Below are positions 56,820 to 64,000 of a DNA stretch of 64,000 bases, piece by piece. The position numbers were made by a program, and so were the translations under genes. A model generated the notes under the pieces. The model saw only the letters and a list, made by a program, of their open reading frames with translations, was not told the DNA's origin and did no database searches. Location of the stretch: NCBI GenBank assembly GCA_030849965.1, contig JAVDKL010000002.1, positions 496,001 through 560,000 on the forward strand. Direction: 5' to 3'. Source of the DNA: Schauerella fraxinea (GTDB taxonomy: Bacteria; Pseudomonadota; Gammaproteobacteria; Burkholderiales; Burkholderiaceae_B). Numbering within the stretch: position 1 is the stretch's first letter; each line of letters opens with the position of its first letter.

Positions 56820-57767
56820 ATGAATCTTCAACAGTTCCGTTTCGTGCGTGAGACCATCCGCCGCGACTTCAATCTGACCGAGGCTGCGCGGATGCTGTAC
56901 ACGTCGCAGCCGGGCGTGTCCAAGGCGATCATCGAGTTCGAAGACGAACTTGGCGTCAAGATTTTCGAGCGGCACGGCAAGCGCATCAAGGGTCTGACCA
57001 AACCGGGGCTGGCAGTGTCTCAGGTTATCGACCGCATCATGCGTGAAGTGGACAACCTCAAGAAGGTCAGCGAAGAATTCGCGCGCCGCGACGAAGGCGG
57101 CCTGGTGATCGCGTGCACGCACACCCAAGCGCGCTATCTCCTGCCTCGCGTAATTCCGGCGTTTCGCAAGCAATTCCCCAAAGTGCACCTGTCGCTGGCC
57201 GAAGGCAGCCCGGCGCAGTTGGCAGAGATGGTGTTGCACGAGCATGCCGACGTCGCCATCGCAACCGAAGCCTTGGCACTTACGCCTGGACTGGTGACGT
57301 TGCCCGTCTATACCTGGGAGCACACCGTGGTGGTGCGCCCAGATCATCCCCTGGCTGAACTGACGTCGAGCGCGGCGCGCGCGTTGTCGCTCGAACAATT
57401 GGCCGAATACCCTATCGTGACCTACGACCGGGCGTTTACTGGCCGCTCCACGATCGACGAGGTTTTTGCCGGGCAGGGCATCCATCCCGACATCGTGCTC
57501 GAAGCGATCGACGCCGACGTGATCAAGACCTATGTGGATGTGGGGCTGGGCATCGGCATCATTGCCGGCGTGGCATTCGACCCGCGGCGCGACACCGGCC
57601 TGGTGGGCTTGCCGGTCGGCCATCTATTCGGCACGCACACGACGCGTGTCGGCATCAAGCAGGGCGTCTTTCTGCGGGATTACGTGTACACCTTCCTTGA
57701 AATGCTGGCGTCTTCGCTCACGCGTGCAGTGGTGCAGGACGCGGTTCAAGGTACCGAAGAAGCCTGA
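56820..57767 (+). CDS. cysB: LysR-type sulfur regulator CysB
   Basis: 315 residues from the ATG with GGGG SD. It activates sulfate assimilation genes with N-acetylserine as inducer. MNLQQFRFVRET, the winged helix AARMLYTSQPGVSKAIIEFEDELG, and the THTQARYLLP effector-domain block are CysB hallmarks. A Cbl paralog would look similar. Confidence 0.92.
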   Translation: MNLQQFRFVRETIRRDFNLTEAARMLYTSQPGVSKAIIEFEDELGVKIFERHGKRIKGLTKPGLAVSQVIDRIMREVDNLKKVSEEFARRDEGGLVIACTHTQARYLLPRVIPAFRKQFPKVHLSLAEGSPAQLAEMVLHEHADVAIATEALALTPGLVTLPVYTWEHTVVVRPDHPLAELTSSAARALSLEQLAEYPIVTYDRAFTGRSTIDEVFAGQGIHPDIVLEAIDADVIKTYVDVGLGIGIIAGVAFDPRRDTGLVGLPVGHLFGTHTTRVGIKQGVFLRDYVYTFLEMLASSLTRAVVQDAVQGTEEA

Positions 57768-57800
57768 CGCTATCGCGGATTCAACCCCATAGATATATTA

Positions 57801-57819
57801 AATGAGAATTCATCTCATT
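57801..57819. promoter_or_regulatory. Fur-type box upstream of the DUF2325 promoter
   Basis: AATGAGAATTCATCTCATT, with perfect 7-base arms AATGAGA/TCTCATT. It matches 14 of 19 positions of the extended Fur consensus. Confidence 0.65.
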
Positions 57820-57823
57820 TGTG

Positions 57824-57852
57824 TTGAGCAAACAAACAAGAATCATTATCAT
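57824..57852 (+). promoter_or_regulatory. Promoter of the DUF2325 gene
   Basis: TTGAGC, 17 bases, TATCAT. The spacing is optimal and the -10 matches five of six. Confidence 0.6.
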
Positions 57853-57855
57853 TCC
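57837..57855. promoter_or_regulatory. Second Fur-type box, overlapping the -10
   Basis: CAAGAATCATTATCATTCC contains a perfect ATTATCA half-site and 11 of 14 matches to the 7-1-7 Fur pattern. It covers the -10, a repressing position. Confidence 0.6.
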
Positions 57856-57884
57856 TTCACGCCAATAACTTTTGTGGAGTGATC

Positions 57885-58199
57885 ATGGCAGCAGCGCTCA
57901 GTGCAGTAGTGGTGGGGGCCGATCGACTCGGCAATATTCCTGATCTGTTGAAGGGGCACAATATCGCGATCACGCATCACATCAGCGGACGCGATCCCTC
58001 ACATCAAAAACGCACGTTGCAGTTGCCCACGGGCACGCAGTTGGTGATTCTGCTCACCGACTTCCTCGGGCATAACGTGATGAAGACGTTCCGCCATGCG
58101 GCACAACGCGGTGGTATTCGTGTGGTGGCTTGTCGTCGTTCCGTCTGCAGCATGCAGCAGGCGCTCAATCAGTGCGGTCTCTGCGGCTTGAATGCCTGA
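57885..58199 (+). CDS. DUF2325 family protein, putatively Fur-regulated
   Basis: 104 residues from the ATG with TGGAGT SD. Compact alpha/beta protein starting AALSAVVVGADRLGNIPDLL. Four cysteines cluster at the C-terminus (Cys83, Cys88, Cys97, Cys100), with a CGLC pair, suggesting metal or redox chemistry. Function unknown in the family. Two Fur-type boxes frame its promoter. Confidence 0.8.
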   Translation: MAAALSAVVVGADRLGNIPDLLKGHNIAITHHISGRDPSHQKRTLQLPTGTQLVILLTDFLGHNVMKTFRHAAQRGGIRVVACRRSVCSMQQALNQCGLCGLNA

Positions 58200-58279
58200 C
58201 ATCGCGCAAGCGTTGATGTCACGCCCAAGATAAGCGGTGCCGAGTGGCCATGGATCGGCCGGTCCGTCGCCCAAGCGAG

Positions 58280-58318
58280 AAGGGCATCGAATGCGAAATG
58301 CATTCGATGCCCTTTTTT
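58280..58318 (+). terminator. Intrinsic terminator after the DUF2325 gene
   Basis: 15-bp perfect stem AAGGGCATCGAATGC/GCATTCGATGCCCTT with a GAAAT loop, then a T-run. Confidence 0.92.
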
Positions 58319-58355
58319 ATGCTTGTTTGCTTATAGGCTCGTTGAGCCGATGCGA

Positions 58356-59021
58356 TCAGCGCGCGGCGCGCGCCGAGGCCATCAGCCCGGTATCCAGGCG
58401 ACGAGCGCCGTTATAACGCTTGGTCCAGTACGCCATGGTCATGCTTTCGATGCGGACCACGCCGCCGGAGCTGGGGGAGTGGATGAAGCGGTCGTCGCCC
58501 AGGTAAATGCCCACGTGCGAATTGCGGCGGCCCATCGTATTGAAGAAGACGAGATCGCCCGCGACCAGTTCTTCACGCTCGATCGACTGGCCCCACTGCG
58601 AGATTTCCGCAGCGCTGCGCGGCAGCTTGATGCCCAGCGACTGCGATGCAACGTAGCTTACCAATCCGCTGCAGTCGAAACCGTTGTCGGGCGAATTGCC
58701 GCCGTAGCGATAGCGCACACCGAGATAGTTGAGGGCTTCGCCCGCCAAGGCCGGATCGTTGCTGCGCTGAAGGCCGGCTTGACGTTCGCGGCGCAGGTTT
58801 TGAGCGACCAGCATGCCGATTGGATCTTCCTGCGCCTGGCGCCACTCACGGCTGTAGCCGTCGGGATCCGCTGCATCGAGATAGGCCGATTTATTGTGCG
58901 AACCCGTGCCCGCGCAGCCTGCCAAGGCGATGCAGCTTGCGAGGAGGGGGATGCGAAGAGCACGCCACCAGTTGCCGTGAGGATCTTGAAGTCGCTGCGC
59001 GGCAGGGTTGGTGGAATGCAT
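58356..59021 (-). CDS. NlpC/P60 lipoprotein, putative peptidoglycan endopeptidase
   Basis: 221 residues. The lipobox IALAGC gives Cys36. The C-terminal NlpC/P60 domain has Cys117 (FDCSGL), His169 (SHVGIYLG) and His181 (FIHSPS) as triad. It probably cleaves stem-peptide bonds during wall growth, like E. coli MepS. It stands alone. Confidence 0.9.
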   Translation of the reverse strand: MHSTNPAAQRLQDPHGNWWRALRIPLLASCIALAGCAGTGSHNKSAYLDAADPDGYSREWRQAQEDPIGMLVAQNLRRERQAGLQRSNDPALAGEALNYLGVRYRYGGNSPDNGFDCSGLVSYVASQSLGIKLPRSAAEISQWGQSIEREELVAGDLVFFNTMGRRNSHVGIYLGDDRFIHSPSSGGVVRIESMTMAYWTKRYNGARRLDTGLMASARAAR

Positions 59022-59056
59022 GCTTGGCCTTGTGATTTAGCAAGAACATAACTAAA

Positions 59057-59068
59057 TCAACATGTTGA
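59057..59068. promoter_or_regulatory. 12-bp palindrome upstream of the NlpC/P60 gene
   Basis: Perfect TCAACATGTTGA in the 213-base divergent gap between the NlpC/P60 gene and prpE, 36 bases from the former. Confidence 0.3.
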
Positions 59069-59234
59069 GATTGAAAGTTGGAGCGGATTCTACCAACATT
59101 GTGCGGTGCACGGCGATCATCGACCTAGTGGGTAGGGGCGGGATCGTGGGAGAATCGTTTCCGAGTGTGGCGGCCGGAGTATAGCCCGAACGCCCTAAAC
59201 CTTAAGTGCGGCCAGACAATAACAGGAGATAGCG

Positions 59235-61124
59235 ATGCAAACCATGCGGGATTTCCATTACGGCTCGATACACAATCGTGACAATTTCTGGCGCGATGAG
59301 GCCCGGCGGATTCACTGGGAAACGCCGTTCGAGCACGTATTGGACGACAGCAATCTGCCGTTTGCCCGCTGGTTTCCTGGAGGGACCACCAACCTCTGCT
59401 ACAACGCGGTCGATCGTTGGCTCGAGTCACGCGGCGATGCGCGCGCGCTGGTATGGGTGTCGACGGAAGTCGATCAGGCGCGCGAGTACACGGTTCGTCA
59501 GCTGTACGACGAGGTCAACGCTGTTGCCGCCATGCTGCGTGAGGCAGGTGTGGAACAAGGCGATCGGGTGCTGATCTATATGCCGATGGTGCCCGAGGCC
59601 GTTTTCACCATGTTGGCATGTGCGCGGTTGGGAGCGATTCACTCGGTGGTCTTCGGTGGCTTCGCATCGGTCAATCTGGCGCAGCGTATCGACGATGCCG
59701 CGCCCAAGGTGATCGTATCCGCTGATGGCGGCTCGCGTGGTGGCAAAGTTGTCGCCTATAAGCCCTTGCTGGATCGGGCGCTGACGCTCACCCGCCACCC
59801 ACCGGCCCGCACGCTCATTCTCGACCGGGGGCTGGCGCCCATGCAGATCGACCCCGCGCGCGATGTCGACTATGCCGAAGCGCGTGCACGTCATGCGGGC
59901 GCCACGGTGCCGGTCGTCTGGATGGACGCCACGGCACCCAGCTATATCCTGTACACATCGGGCACAACCGGTACGCCCAAGGGCGTGCAGCGCGACATTG
60001 GCGGGTACGCCGTCGCCCTGGCGTCGTCGATGTCTTATATCTTTGATGGCAAGCCCGGAGAGACCTTTTTCTGTACAAGCGACATCGGTTGGGTGGTCGG
60101 CCACTCCTACATCGTCTACGGCCCGCTGATCGGCGGGCAGACCACGGTGCTGTATGAAGGCACGCCTGTGCGCCCGGATGGCGCTATTCTTTGGCGGCTG
60201 ATCGAGCAATACAAGGTCAACACCTTGTTTTCGGCGCCCACCGCGATTCGCGTACTGAAGAAGCAAGACCCCGCACTGCTCAAACAGCATGATCTGTCGT
60301 CGCTGCGCGCCATCTATCTGGCTGGCGAACCGCTCGACGAGCCTACGGCGCAATGGGTGGCCGATAGTCTGGGCAAGCCTGTCATCGATAATTATTGGCA
60401 GACGGAGAGCGGTTGGCCGATACTGGCCGCGCAGCCCGGCGTGGAACGCGTGCCCACCAAATTCGGCAGCCCGTCGTTTCCGGTGTACGGCTTTGACGTG
60501 CGAATCGTCGATGAAGTGACAGGCGAGGATATGGGACCCGACGAGAAGGGCGTGGTCGCCATCGTGCCGCCCTTGCCGCCCGGCGCCATGACCACCATCT
60601 GGGGCAACGACGCCCGCTTCGTGGAAACCTATTTCACGAGTGTTCCCAACCGGCAGGTGTATTCGACGTTCGACTGGGGTCGTCGCGATGCCGACGGCTA
60701 TTACTTCATCCTTGGGCGTACCGACGATGTGATCAACGTGGCTGGGCACCGTTTGGGCACGCGTGAGATCGAAGAGTCGATCAGCAGCCATGCGGGCGTG
60801 GCCGAATGCGCCGTGGTCGGCATCGCCGATGCGATCAAAGGGCAGACGGCCGTGGCGTTCGTGGTGCTCAAATCCGCCGAGGCAGGCGAGCCGGGCCCTG
60901 CGGCCGATGCCCTGCGCCGAGAGATGCTGGCGGTGGTGGACGATCAACTGGGTGCGATTGCGCGTCCGTCTGCGCTACGATTCGTGCTGGCTTTGCCCAA
61001 GACGCGCTCGGGCAAAGTATTGCGCCGTGCGATTGTGGCGATTTGCGAGGGCCGCGAAACCGGCGACCTCACCACCATCGAAGATCCTTCAACGCTCGAC
61101 CAGATCAAGGACAGCCTTCAATGA
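59235..61124 (+). CDS. prpE: Propionyl-CoA synthetase PrpE
   Basis: 629 residues with SD AGGAGA 7 bases before the ATG. ATP-dependent acyl-CoA ligase of the acetyl-CoA synthetase family. TSGTTGTPKGVQRDIGGYA is the PrpE-type phosphate loop, and Lys594 in KTRSGKVLRR is the acetylation-sensitive lysine. It activates propionate for methylcitrate or related routes. It overlaps the next gene by ATGA. Confidence 0.9.
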   Translation: MQTMRDFHYGSIHNRDNFWRDEARRIHWETPFEHVLDDSNLPFARWFPGGTTNLCYNAVDRWLESRGDARALVWVSTEVDQAREYTVRQLYDEVNAVAAMLREAGVEQGDRVLIYMPMVPEAVFTMLACARLGAIHSVVFGGFASVNLAQRIDDAAPKVIVSADGGSRGGKVVAYKPLLDRALTLTRHPPARTLILDRGLAPMQIDPARDVDYAEARARHAGATVPVVWMDATAPSYILYTSGTTGTPKGVQRDIGGYAVALASSMSYIFDGKPGETFFCTSDIGWVVGHSYIVYGPLIGGQTTVLYEGTPVRPDGAILWRLIEQYKVNTLFSAPTAIRVLKKQDPALLKQHDLSSLRAIYLAGEPLDEPTAQWVADSLGKPVIDNYWQTESGWPILAAQPGVERVPTKFGSPSFPVYGFDVRIVDEVTGEDMGPDEKGVVAIVPPLPPGAMTTIWGNDARFVETYFTSVPNRQVYSTFDWGRRDADGYYFILGRTDDVINVAGHRLGTREIEESISSHAGVAECAVVGIADAIKGQTAVAFVVLKSAEAGEPGPAADALRREMLAVVDDQLGAIARPSALRFVLALPKTRSGKVLRRAIVAICEGRETGDLTTIEDPSTLDQIKDSLQ

Positions 61125-62461
61125 GCGTTCGATTGCCGGATGTGGCCGCCCACCTCAATCCGGGCGTGCGGCGCCGGGAACTCTGGGCCTGGGCAATGTA
61201 TGACTTTGCCAACTCGGGCTATACCACCGTCATTCTTACCGCGGTCTTCAGCACCTATTTCGTGGGGGTGGTGGCCGGTAATGCCCCCTGGGGCACCCTG
61301 GCCTGGACGAGCGCACTCTCCGTGTCGTATCTCACGGTCATGCTCACGATGCCCACCCTCGGGGCGCGGGCCGACGCACGCGGCGCCAAGCGCCGGCTGC
61401 TGTTTACCAGCACGATCGGCTGCATCCTCGCCACGGCCGTGATGTCGCAGGCCGGGCCCGGCACCATCGTGCTCGCCCTGGGGGCGCTGATCGCCTCCAA
61501 CTACTGCTATTGCGTCGGCGAATCGGTGGTGGCCGCCTTTCTCCCCGAGCTGGCGCGGCCCAAGTCCATGGGGCGGGTATCGGGGTGGGGCTGGGGCTTC
61601 GGTTATTTCGGTGGCATGCTGACGTTGGGGATTTCGCTGGCCATCGTTACGGCCGGCATGGCACGCGGCTGGTCCGCGCAAACGTATGTGCCCTGGGTGA
61701 TTGCCGTGACTTGCGTGGTGTTCGCGCTCGCGGCCCTGCCTTCGTTTTTGCTCTTGCGCGAGCGCGCCCGGCCGCAAACCCAAAAGGAGGCACCCGTTCA
61801 CCTCTTGCGCCAACTTGCCCATGCATGGCGCGATACCGGCGTGCACTACCCCGAGTTTCGACGGCTGCTGATGTGCGGGGCCTGCTACCAGGCCGGGATT
61901 TCCGTGGTCATTACGTTGGCCGCCGTCTATGCCGAGCAGGCCATGGGATTCAAGACGCCGCAGATCATGCTGTTGATCTTTCTTGTGAACATCGCCGCTG
62001 CGGCAGGCGCGTTTGCGTTCGGTCATCTGCAGGACCGCATCGGTCACCGGCCGGCGCTTGCCGTCACGCTCTGCGGCTGGATCGTGATGGTGCTGGTGGC
62101 GTATGTGGCCACAACGCCGCCGGTGTTTTGGGTGGCGGCAGCCTTGGCGGGCTTGTGCATGGGTTCGAGTCAAAGCGCCGGCCGTGCGCTCACCGGTGCG
62201 CTTGCCCCGGCCAACCGGTTGGCCGAGTTTTTCGCACTCTGGACGTTCGCGGTGCAACTGGCCGCTGTCGTGGGTCCGCTCAGCTACGGACTGGTGACGT
62301 GGATGACGCACGGCGATCATCGCACCGCGATTTTGGCGACGGGGCTGTTTTTTGTGGGTGGACTGATTCTGCTGGCGCGGGTGGACGTGGTGCGCGGTAT
62401 TGCCCGCCGCGACGCTGCCGGTGCGGCGGATGAGACCGCAGCGCAGCCCGTGACGGCATGA
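61121..62461 (+). CDS. UMF1-type MFS transporter
   Basis: 446 residues with twelve predicted helices. The N-terminus RELWAWAMYDFANSGYTTVILTAVFSTYF and ASNYCYCVGESVVAAFLPELA fit the UMF1/Atg22-like MFS branch. Substrate unknown. Translational coupling to prpE (61121-61124) suggests transport of a short-chain acid or product. Confidence 0.85.
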   Translation: MSVRLPDVAAHLNPGVRRRELWAWAMYDFANSGYTTVILTAVFSTYFVGVVAGNAPWGTLAWTSALSVSYLTVMLTMPTLGARADARGAKRRLLFTSTIGCILATAVMSQAGPGTIVLALGALIASNYCYCVGESVVAAFLPELARPKSMGRVSGWGWGFGYFGGMLTLGISLAIVTAGMARGWSAQTYVPWVIAVTCVVFALAALPSFLLLRERARPQTQKEAPVHLLRQLAHAWRDTGVHYPEFRRLLMCGACYQAGISVVITLAAVYAEQAMGFKTPQIMLLIFLVNIAAAAGAFAFGHLQDRIGHRPALAVTLCGWIVMVLVAYVATTPPVFWVAAALAGLCMGSSQSAGRALTGALAPANRLAEFFALWTFAVQLAAVVGPLSYGLVTWMTHGDHRTAILATGLFFVGGLILLARVDVVRGIARRDAAGAADETAAQPVTA

Positions 62462-62562
62462 CCGTGGCGTTGCGAGTAAGCGATCGAACCGGCGCACGGC
62501 GGTGCAAGATCGAGAGGCGCTTCGTCTCTTGATGGCATCCGCGGCGCACCGCCGTCGGGACG

Positions 62563-62591
62563 AAAAAAAAGGAACCGCAAGGTTCCTTTTT
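62563..62591. terminator. Bidirectional terminator between the MFS gene and bamD
   Basis: 11-bp stem AAAAAGGAACC/GGTTCCTTTTT with a GCAA loop and flanking A/T runs on both sides. Confidence 0.88.
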
Positions 62592-62663
62592 CATGCGCCA
62601 GGCGATTCGAGTTCGGTATGCATCACGGCAGGCCGGCCTCGCCGGTCGCCGTGCCGCCGCCGT

Positions 62664-63509
62664 TTACAGCCAGCGTTTCGGGCTGTACCACTTTTCCTTG
62701 GACTTGAAGCCGTCCTGGCGAATGGTGCTGTTGGGGAAGTTTTGCGTCAACACCCGGTCGGCATCGTCGCGCAGTTTGGTCATGCCCAGCTTGTCATACG
62801 AAATCATCATCACGTACAACGCCTGTTCGTTGGCGGCGACGCCTTCGAAGTCGGTGATCACGATCTGCGCACGGTTGGCCGCAGCCACGTAGGCGCCGCG
62901 CTCGTAGTAGTAGCGCGCAACGAACACCTCGTTCATGGCGATCGTATTCACCAGCCAGTTCATGCGCTGCTGTGAGTCGGGTGCGTACTTGCTGTCCGGA
63001 AACCGCTTGATCAGTTCGGCGAAGGCATCGTACGACGCGCGCAAACCCTTCGGATCGCGTTCGGCTGGATCCTGGCCCGTCACGTTGGTCATGAAGGCAC
63101 TGGCCGGCGTGAAGTTGATCAGGCCTTTCAGATACAGCACGTAGTCGGTGCCGGGATGATTGGGGTATTGCTGTTGGAAGCGGTCGATAGCGGCCAACGC
63201 TTGTTCGTTCTCGCCGTCTTTCCAGTTGACGTAGGCAAGTTCGATCAGCGCTTGTTGGGCGTAGACGCCGAACGGGTAACGGCTTTCGATGGCGGTGAGG
63301 CGATCGCGCGCGTTGTTCCAGCCGCCGGAATTGATTTCTTCCTTGGCATCGGCATAGAGTTGTTCGGCGCTCCAGCCGGCGGTCGGGTCGACCTTGGCGC
63401 CCGACGTGCCGCAGCCGGAGATCAGCAGGGCGGTCAGCATCGCCATGACCAGCCAAAGCAGCGGCCCGCGGGACCGGGCAATCGATGGAGCAGCACTCAG
63501 GTAAATCAC
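62664..63509 (-). CDS. bamD: Outer membrane assembly lipoprotein BamD
   Basis: 281 residues from a GTG that has AAGGA 8 bases upstream; an ATG at 63533 adds eight residues but lacks an SD. The lipobox LLISGC gives Cys33. Tetratricopeptide-like repeats fill the rest (YADAKEEINSGGWNNA, QALIELAYVNWKDG). It is the essential lipoprotein partner of BamA. It is divergent from rluD, a widespread arrangement. Confidence 0.93.
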   Translation of the reverse strand: MIYLSAAPSIARSRGPLLWLVMAMLTALLISGCGTSGAKVDPTAGWSAEQLYADAKEEINSGGWNNARDRLTAIESRYPFGVYAQQALIELAYVNWKDGENEQALAAIDRFQQQYPNHPGTDYVLYLKGLINFTPASAFMTNVTGQDPAERDPKGLRASYDAFAELIKRFPDSKYAPDSQQRMNWLVNTIAMNEVFVARYYYERGAYVAAANRAQIVITDFEGVAANEQALYVMMISYDKLGMTKLRDDADRVLTQNFPNSTIRQDGFKSKEKWYSPKRWL

Positions 63510-63561
63510 GGGTTGTATCCTTGGTGTTAGCATGGCAGCGACGATTATATGATTAGTCTCC

Positions 63562-64000
63562 ATGCCTGATATAGCCGACAGCGAAGAAGCGCTGCACGAC
63601 GACGACCCCCAGATATTACGCGTTCCTTTCGAACAGGCGGCTGACCGCCTCGATAAGGTGCTCGCCTGCCTGTTGCCCGAGCACTCGCGCAGCCGGTTAC
63701 AGGGGTGGATCACCTCCGGACACGTGCACGTCAATGGCACCGTCGCAAAGATACGCCAAACCGTTGGCCCCGACGATGTGCTGACCGTCTGGGCGCAGCC
63801 CGCGCCCGAAAGCCTGGCATTTCAGCCCGAACCCATCGATTTTGGCGTCATTGCCGATAGCCCCGATTGGATCGTGGTCGACAAGCCTGCCGGCTTGGTA
63901 ACGCATCCTGGCGCCGGCAATTGGCAGGGCACCTTGCTCAATGGGCTGCTGCACCGGTATCCCGAGCTCGCGCACGTGGCGCGGGCCGGCATCGTGCATC
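63562..64000 (+). CDS. rluD: 23S rRNA pseudouridine synthase RluD (3' end outside window)
   Basis: First 146 codons. After an acidic N-terminus, the S4 domain runs from PFEQAADRLDKVLACLLP to HVHVNG, then IVVDKPAGLVTHPG opens the catalytic domain. The window ends at AGIVH, just before the expected catalytic HRLDKDTSG block. The position beside bamD supports RluD. Confidence 0.92.
   Translation, partial: MPDIADSEEALHDDDPQILRVPFEQAADRLDKVLACLLPEHSRSRLQGWITSGHVHVNGTVAKIRQTVGPDDVLTVWAQPAPESLAFQPEPIDFGVIADSPDWIVVDKPAGLVTHPGAGNWQGTLLNGLLHRYPELAHVARAGIVH

Noticed and set aside
1-64000. CRISPR arrays, tRNA or rRNA genes, phage or insertion sequence genes
   Set aside because: I looked for regular repeat-spacer patterns, tRNA arms with CCA ends, integrases and transposases and found none. 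The only tandem repeats are within the Sel1 gene and the short words near 27250.

Overview
The window looks like core chromosome of a GC-rich betaproteobacterium, most likely in the Alcaligenaceae (Bordetella/Achromobacter-like). The evidence is gene order and protein type: rpmF-plsX-fabHDG-acpP-fabF-rpoE-rseA-rseB-mucD-lepA-lepB-rnc-era-recO in one direction; trpB-trpA-accD; a pagL lipid A deacylase; intracellular PHB depolymerase; and an expanded set of Liv-type transport genes. The genus cannot be settled from the sequence alone. I see no rRNA, tRNA, phage, insertion sequence, integron or CRISPR array.

Layout. 1-6917: the tail of one branched-chain-amino-acid-type (Liv) transporter on +, a Sel1-repeat protein, then a complete livG-livF-livK-livH-livM operon on -. 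7067-10852 (-): an iron-sulfur/redox operon, fdxA-fpr-phaZ-rnfB-like-nth. 11013-14076: pncB and a Rid protein on +, then a flavodoxin-like protein and an MtfA-type peptidase on -. 14209-20683 (+): relA, argE, trpBA, accD. 20795-24974: pagL, a broken hicB antitoxin fragment and rne. 25581-29268 (+): rluC, a Gph-like phosphatase and the msrPQ periplasmic methionine sulfoxide repair pair. 29464-31651 (-): maf, a small RsmI-like methylase and an AmiD-like amidase, overlapping stop-to-start. 32070-48104 (+): fatty-acid synthesis, envelope stress, translation and RNA-processing genes. 48278-51482 (-): a YccA-like protein, then pepA-holC-small gene. 51536-53692: lptF and a LysR regulator. 53858-57767 (+): an orphan Liv-type binding protein, mmsA, cysB. 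57885-64000: a DUF2325 protein with Fur-type sites, an NlpC/P60 lipoprotein, prpE with an MFS transporter, bamD, and the start of rluD.

How they work together. The central block couples membrane lipid supply (PlsX, FabH, FabD, FabG, ACP, FabF) to the sigma-E envelope stress circuit (RpoE, RseA, RseB, MucD). LptF, BamD, LepB, PagL, the amidase and the NlpC protein also act on the envelope. The Liv-type proteins, MmsA and PrpE point to use of branched-chain amino acids or related acids, with propionyl-CoA chemistry.

No clearly new multi-gene defence or mobile system is visible. The best leads are regulatory and architectural: two Fur-type boxes around a good promoter in front of the DUF2325 gene; a ladder of three alternating TGTGCA/TGCACA half-sites one helical turn apart between a LysR gene and an orphan binding protein/mmsA; a lone soluble RnfB-like ferredoxin in an operon with FdxA, Fpr, PhaZ and Nth; a LivF whose Walker A lysine is arginine; a short RecO; and a membrane protein translationally coupled to rpoE.
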